Part shown: positions 63,416 to 64,000 of the stretch, piece by piece
Layout of the letters: each line of letters begins with the position of its first letter
Position numbering within the stretch: position 1 is the first letter of the stretch
NCBI RefSeq assembly: GCF_901709675.1
Contig: NC_051103.1
Location: 8,107,501 to 8,171,500, forward strand
Direction of reading: 5' to 3'
Source of the DNA: Syngnathus acus
Taxonomy: Eukaryota; Chordata; Actinopteri; Syngnathiformes; Syngnathidae
Length of the DNA stretch: 64,000 nucleotides
Notes under the pieces: generated by a model
What the model was told of the DNA's origin: nothing
Databases searched by the model: none
What the model saw: the letters and a program-made list of their open reading frames with translations, nothing else
Made by a program: the position numbers and the translations under genes

Positions 63416-64000
63416 ATGGAACAACCACCATGGAGCTTTGATGATCTCCAACCTCAGGACCTTTCCACCTCAAGCATTCCCAACGTGGTTGACCTGACCA
63501 GGAACGGCAGCCTGAATGTCAAGCCCTGCCATGTCCACAGCGCTGACTGGCACCCAAATTCCGGATTAGCCTCAACACGGACCACCGCATCCTCTAATTC
63601 CTCTCAGCCATCAGCGGATCAAATTCAACCGGACAATGCCTTGTCCCACACCACAGTGACCCTATCCTATGTGAGCAGTTCTCCCATTAACTCAGCATCT
63701 CAGGCTCGAACTGGTTTGCCGCCTATCTGCAAGTTCTCCCTTCTCCCTTCTTGTGAGGCTGAGAAAGGTCTTCGCGAGACCACCTCTACACTGAACCAGC
63801 ATTACTTGGAACACTGTGACACACCAGTGGACCTTGTCACTAAGGCTCCGGAGGTTGATCGACTTTGTCTACCTCAGGAGATTTGTGAACGGAATGGGAC
63901 TGTAAGTTCGAGCACGACTCGCAGAGAGGAACACGGCATTCCCGAGAGTGCAGAAACCAGTGACCGCTTGGAAAATGGCCGAGATGACAGCTGGTCAAGT
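63416..64000 (+). CDS. unidentified Ser/Thr-rich protein, N-terminal part only
   Basis: An open frame of 195 codons starts with ATG five bases after a good splice acceptor and runs off the window without a stop. The protein begins MEQPPWSFDDLQPQDLS and is rich in Ser, Thr, Pro and Asn with many acidic and polar stretches, no signal peptide and no membrane segment. It looks like the disordered N-terminus of an intracellular, perhaps nuclear, protein. I do not recognise it and assign no function. The upstream non-coding exon, CpG-rich promoter and codon use make a real gene likely. It lies about 1.4 kb after the mprip polyadenylation signal in the same direction. Confidence 0.75.
   Translation, partial: MEQPPWSFDDLQPQDLSTSSIPNVVDLTRNGSLNVKPCHVHSADWHPNSGLASTRTTASSNSSQPSADQIQPDNALSHTTVTLSYVSSSPINSASQARTGLPPICKFSLLPSCEAEKGLRETTSTLNQHYLEHCDTPVDLVTKAPEVDRLCLPQEICERNGTVSSSTTRREEHGIPESAETSDRLENGRDDSWSS

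Overview
This is a piece of a vertebrate nuclear genome, almost certainly a ray-finned (teleost) fish. Genes are split by GT-AG introns of about 80 nt to 6.5 kb, intergenic DNA is AT-rich, microsatellites are frequent, and the repeats (a CR1/L2/Rex1-type LINE, Tc1-like and hAT-like remnants, a Ty3/gypsy-like solo LTR) are of kinds common in fish. There are no operons, ribosome binding sites or CRISPR arrays.

Layout: positions 1-12,900 are intergenic with only degraded repeats. Next come a GSG1L-family claudin-like gene (+, 12,948-17,646, five coding exons, probably gsg1l2), a heparan sulfate 3-O-sulfotransferase of the HS3ST3 type (-, 20,340-28,131, three coding exons) and a gene-poor stretch (28.2-37.5 kb) holding a solo LTR with a perfect 5-bp target duplication and a 5'-truncated LINE with a still-open reverse-transcriptase frame. 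After these are dhrs7c (-, 37,873-39,841, six coding exons), mprip (+, 42,170-61,221, 24 coding exons, 1,962 codons before the stop) and the start of an unrecognised gene (+, from 63,416) that runs off the window.

The first four genes match genes on human chromosome 17p (GSG1L2 and DHRS7C at 17p13, HS3ST3A1/B1 at 17p12, MPRIP at 17p11.2), so the window looks like a conserved syntenic block. The genes do not form a pathway: they are a predicted AMPA-receptor-type auxiliary protein, a Golgi sulfotransferase, a sarcoplasmic-reticulum short-chain dehydrogenase and an actin/RhoA/myosin-phosphatase scaffold.

Exon boundaries were set by hand from splice sites, unbroken frame and remembered family sequences, and all four complete models join in frame from ATG to stop. 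I did not find a convincing new biological system. The best leads are an extra intron in the sulfotransferase gene, a GC-AG intron and a 2.6-kb coiled-coil exon in mprip, overlapping uORFs before mprip, small hairpin repeats and the unidentified gene at the right edge.
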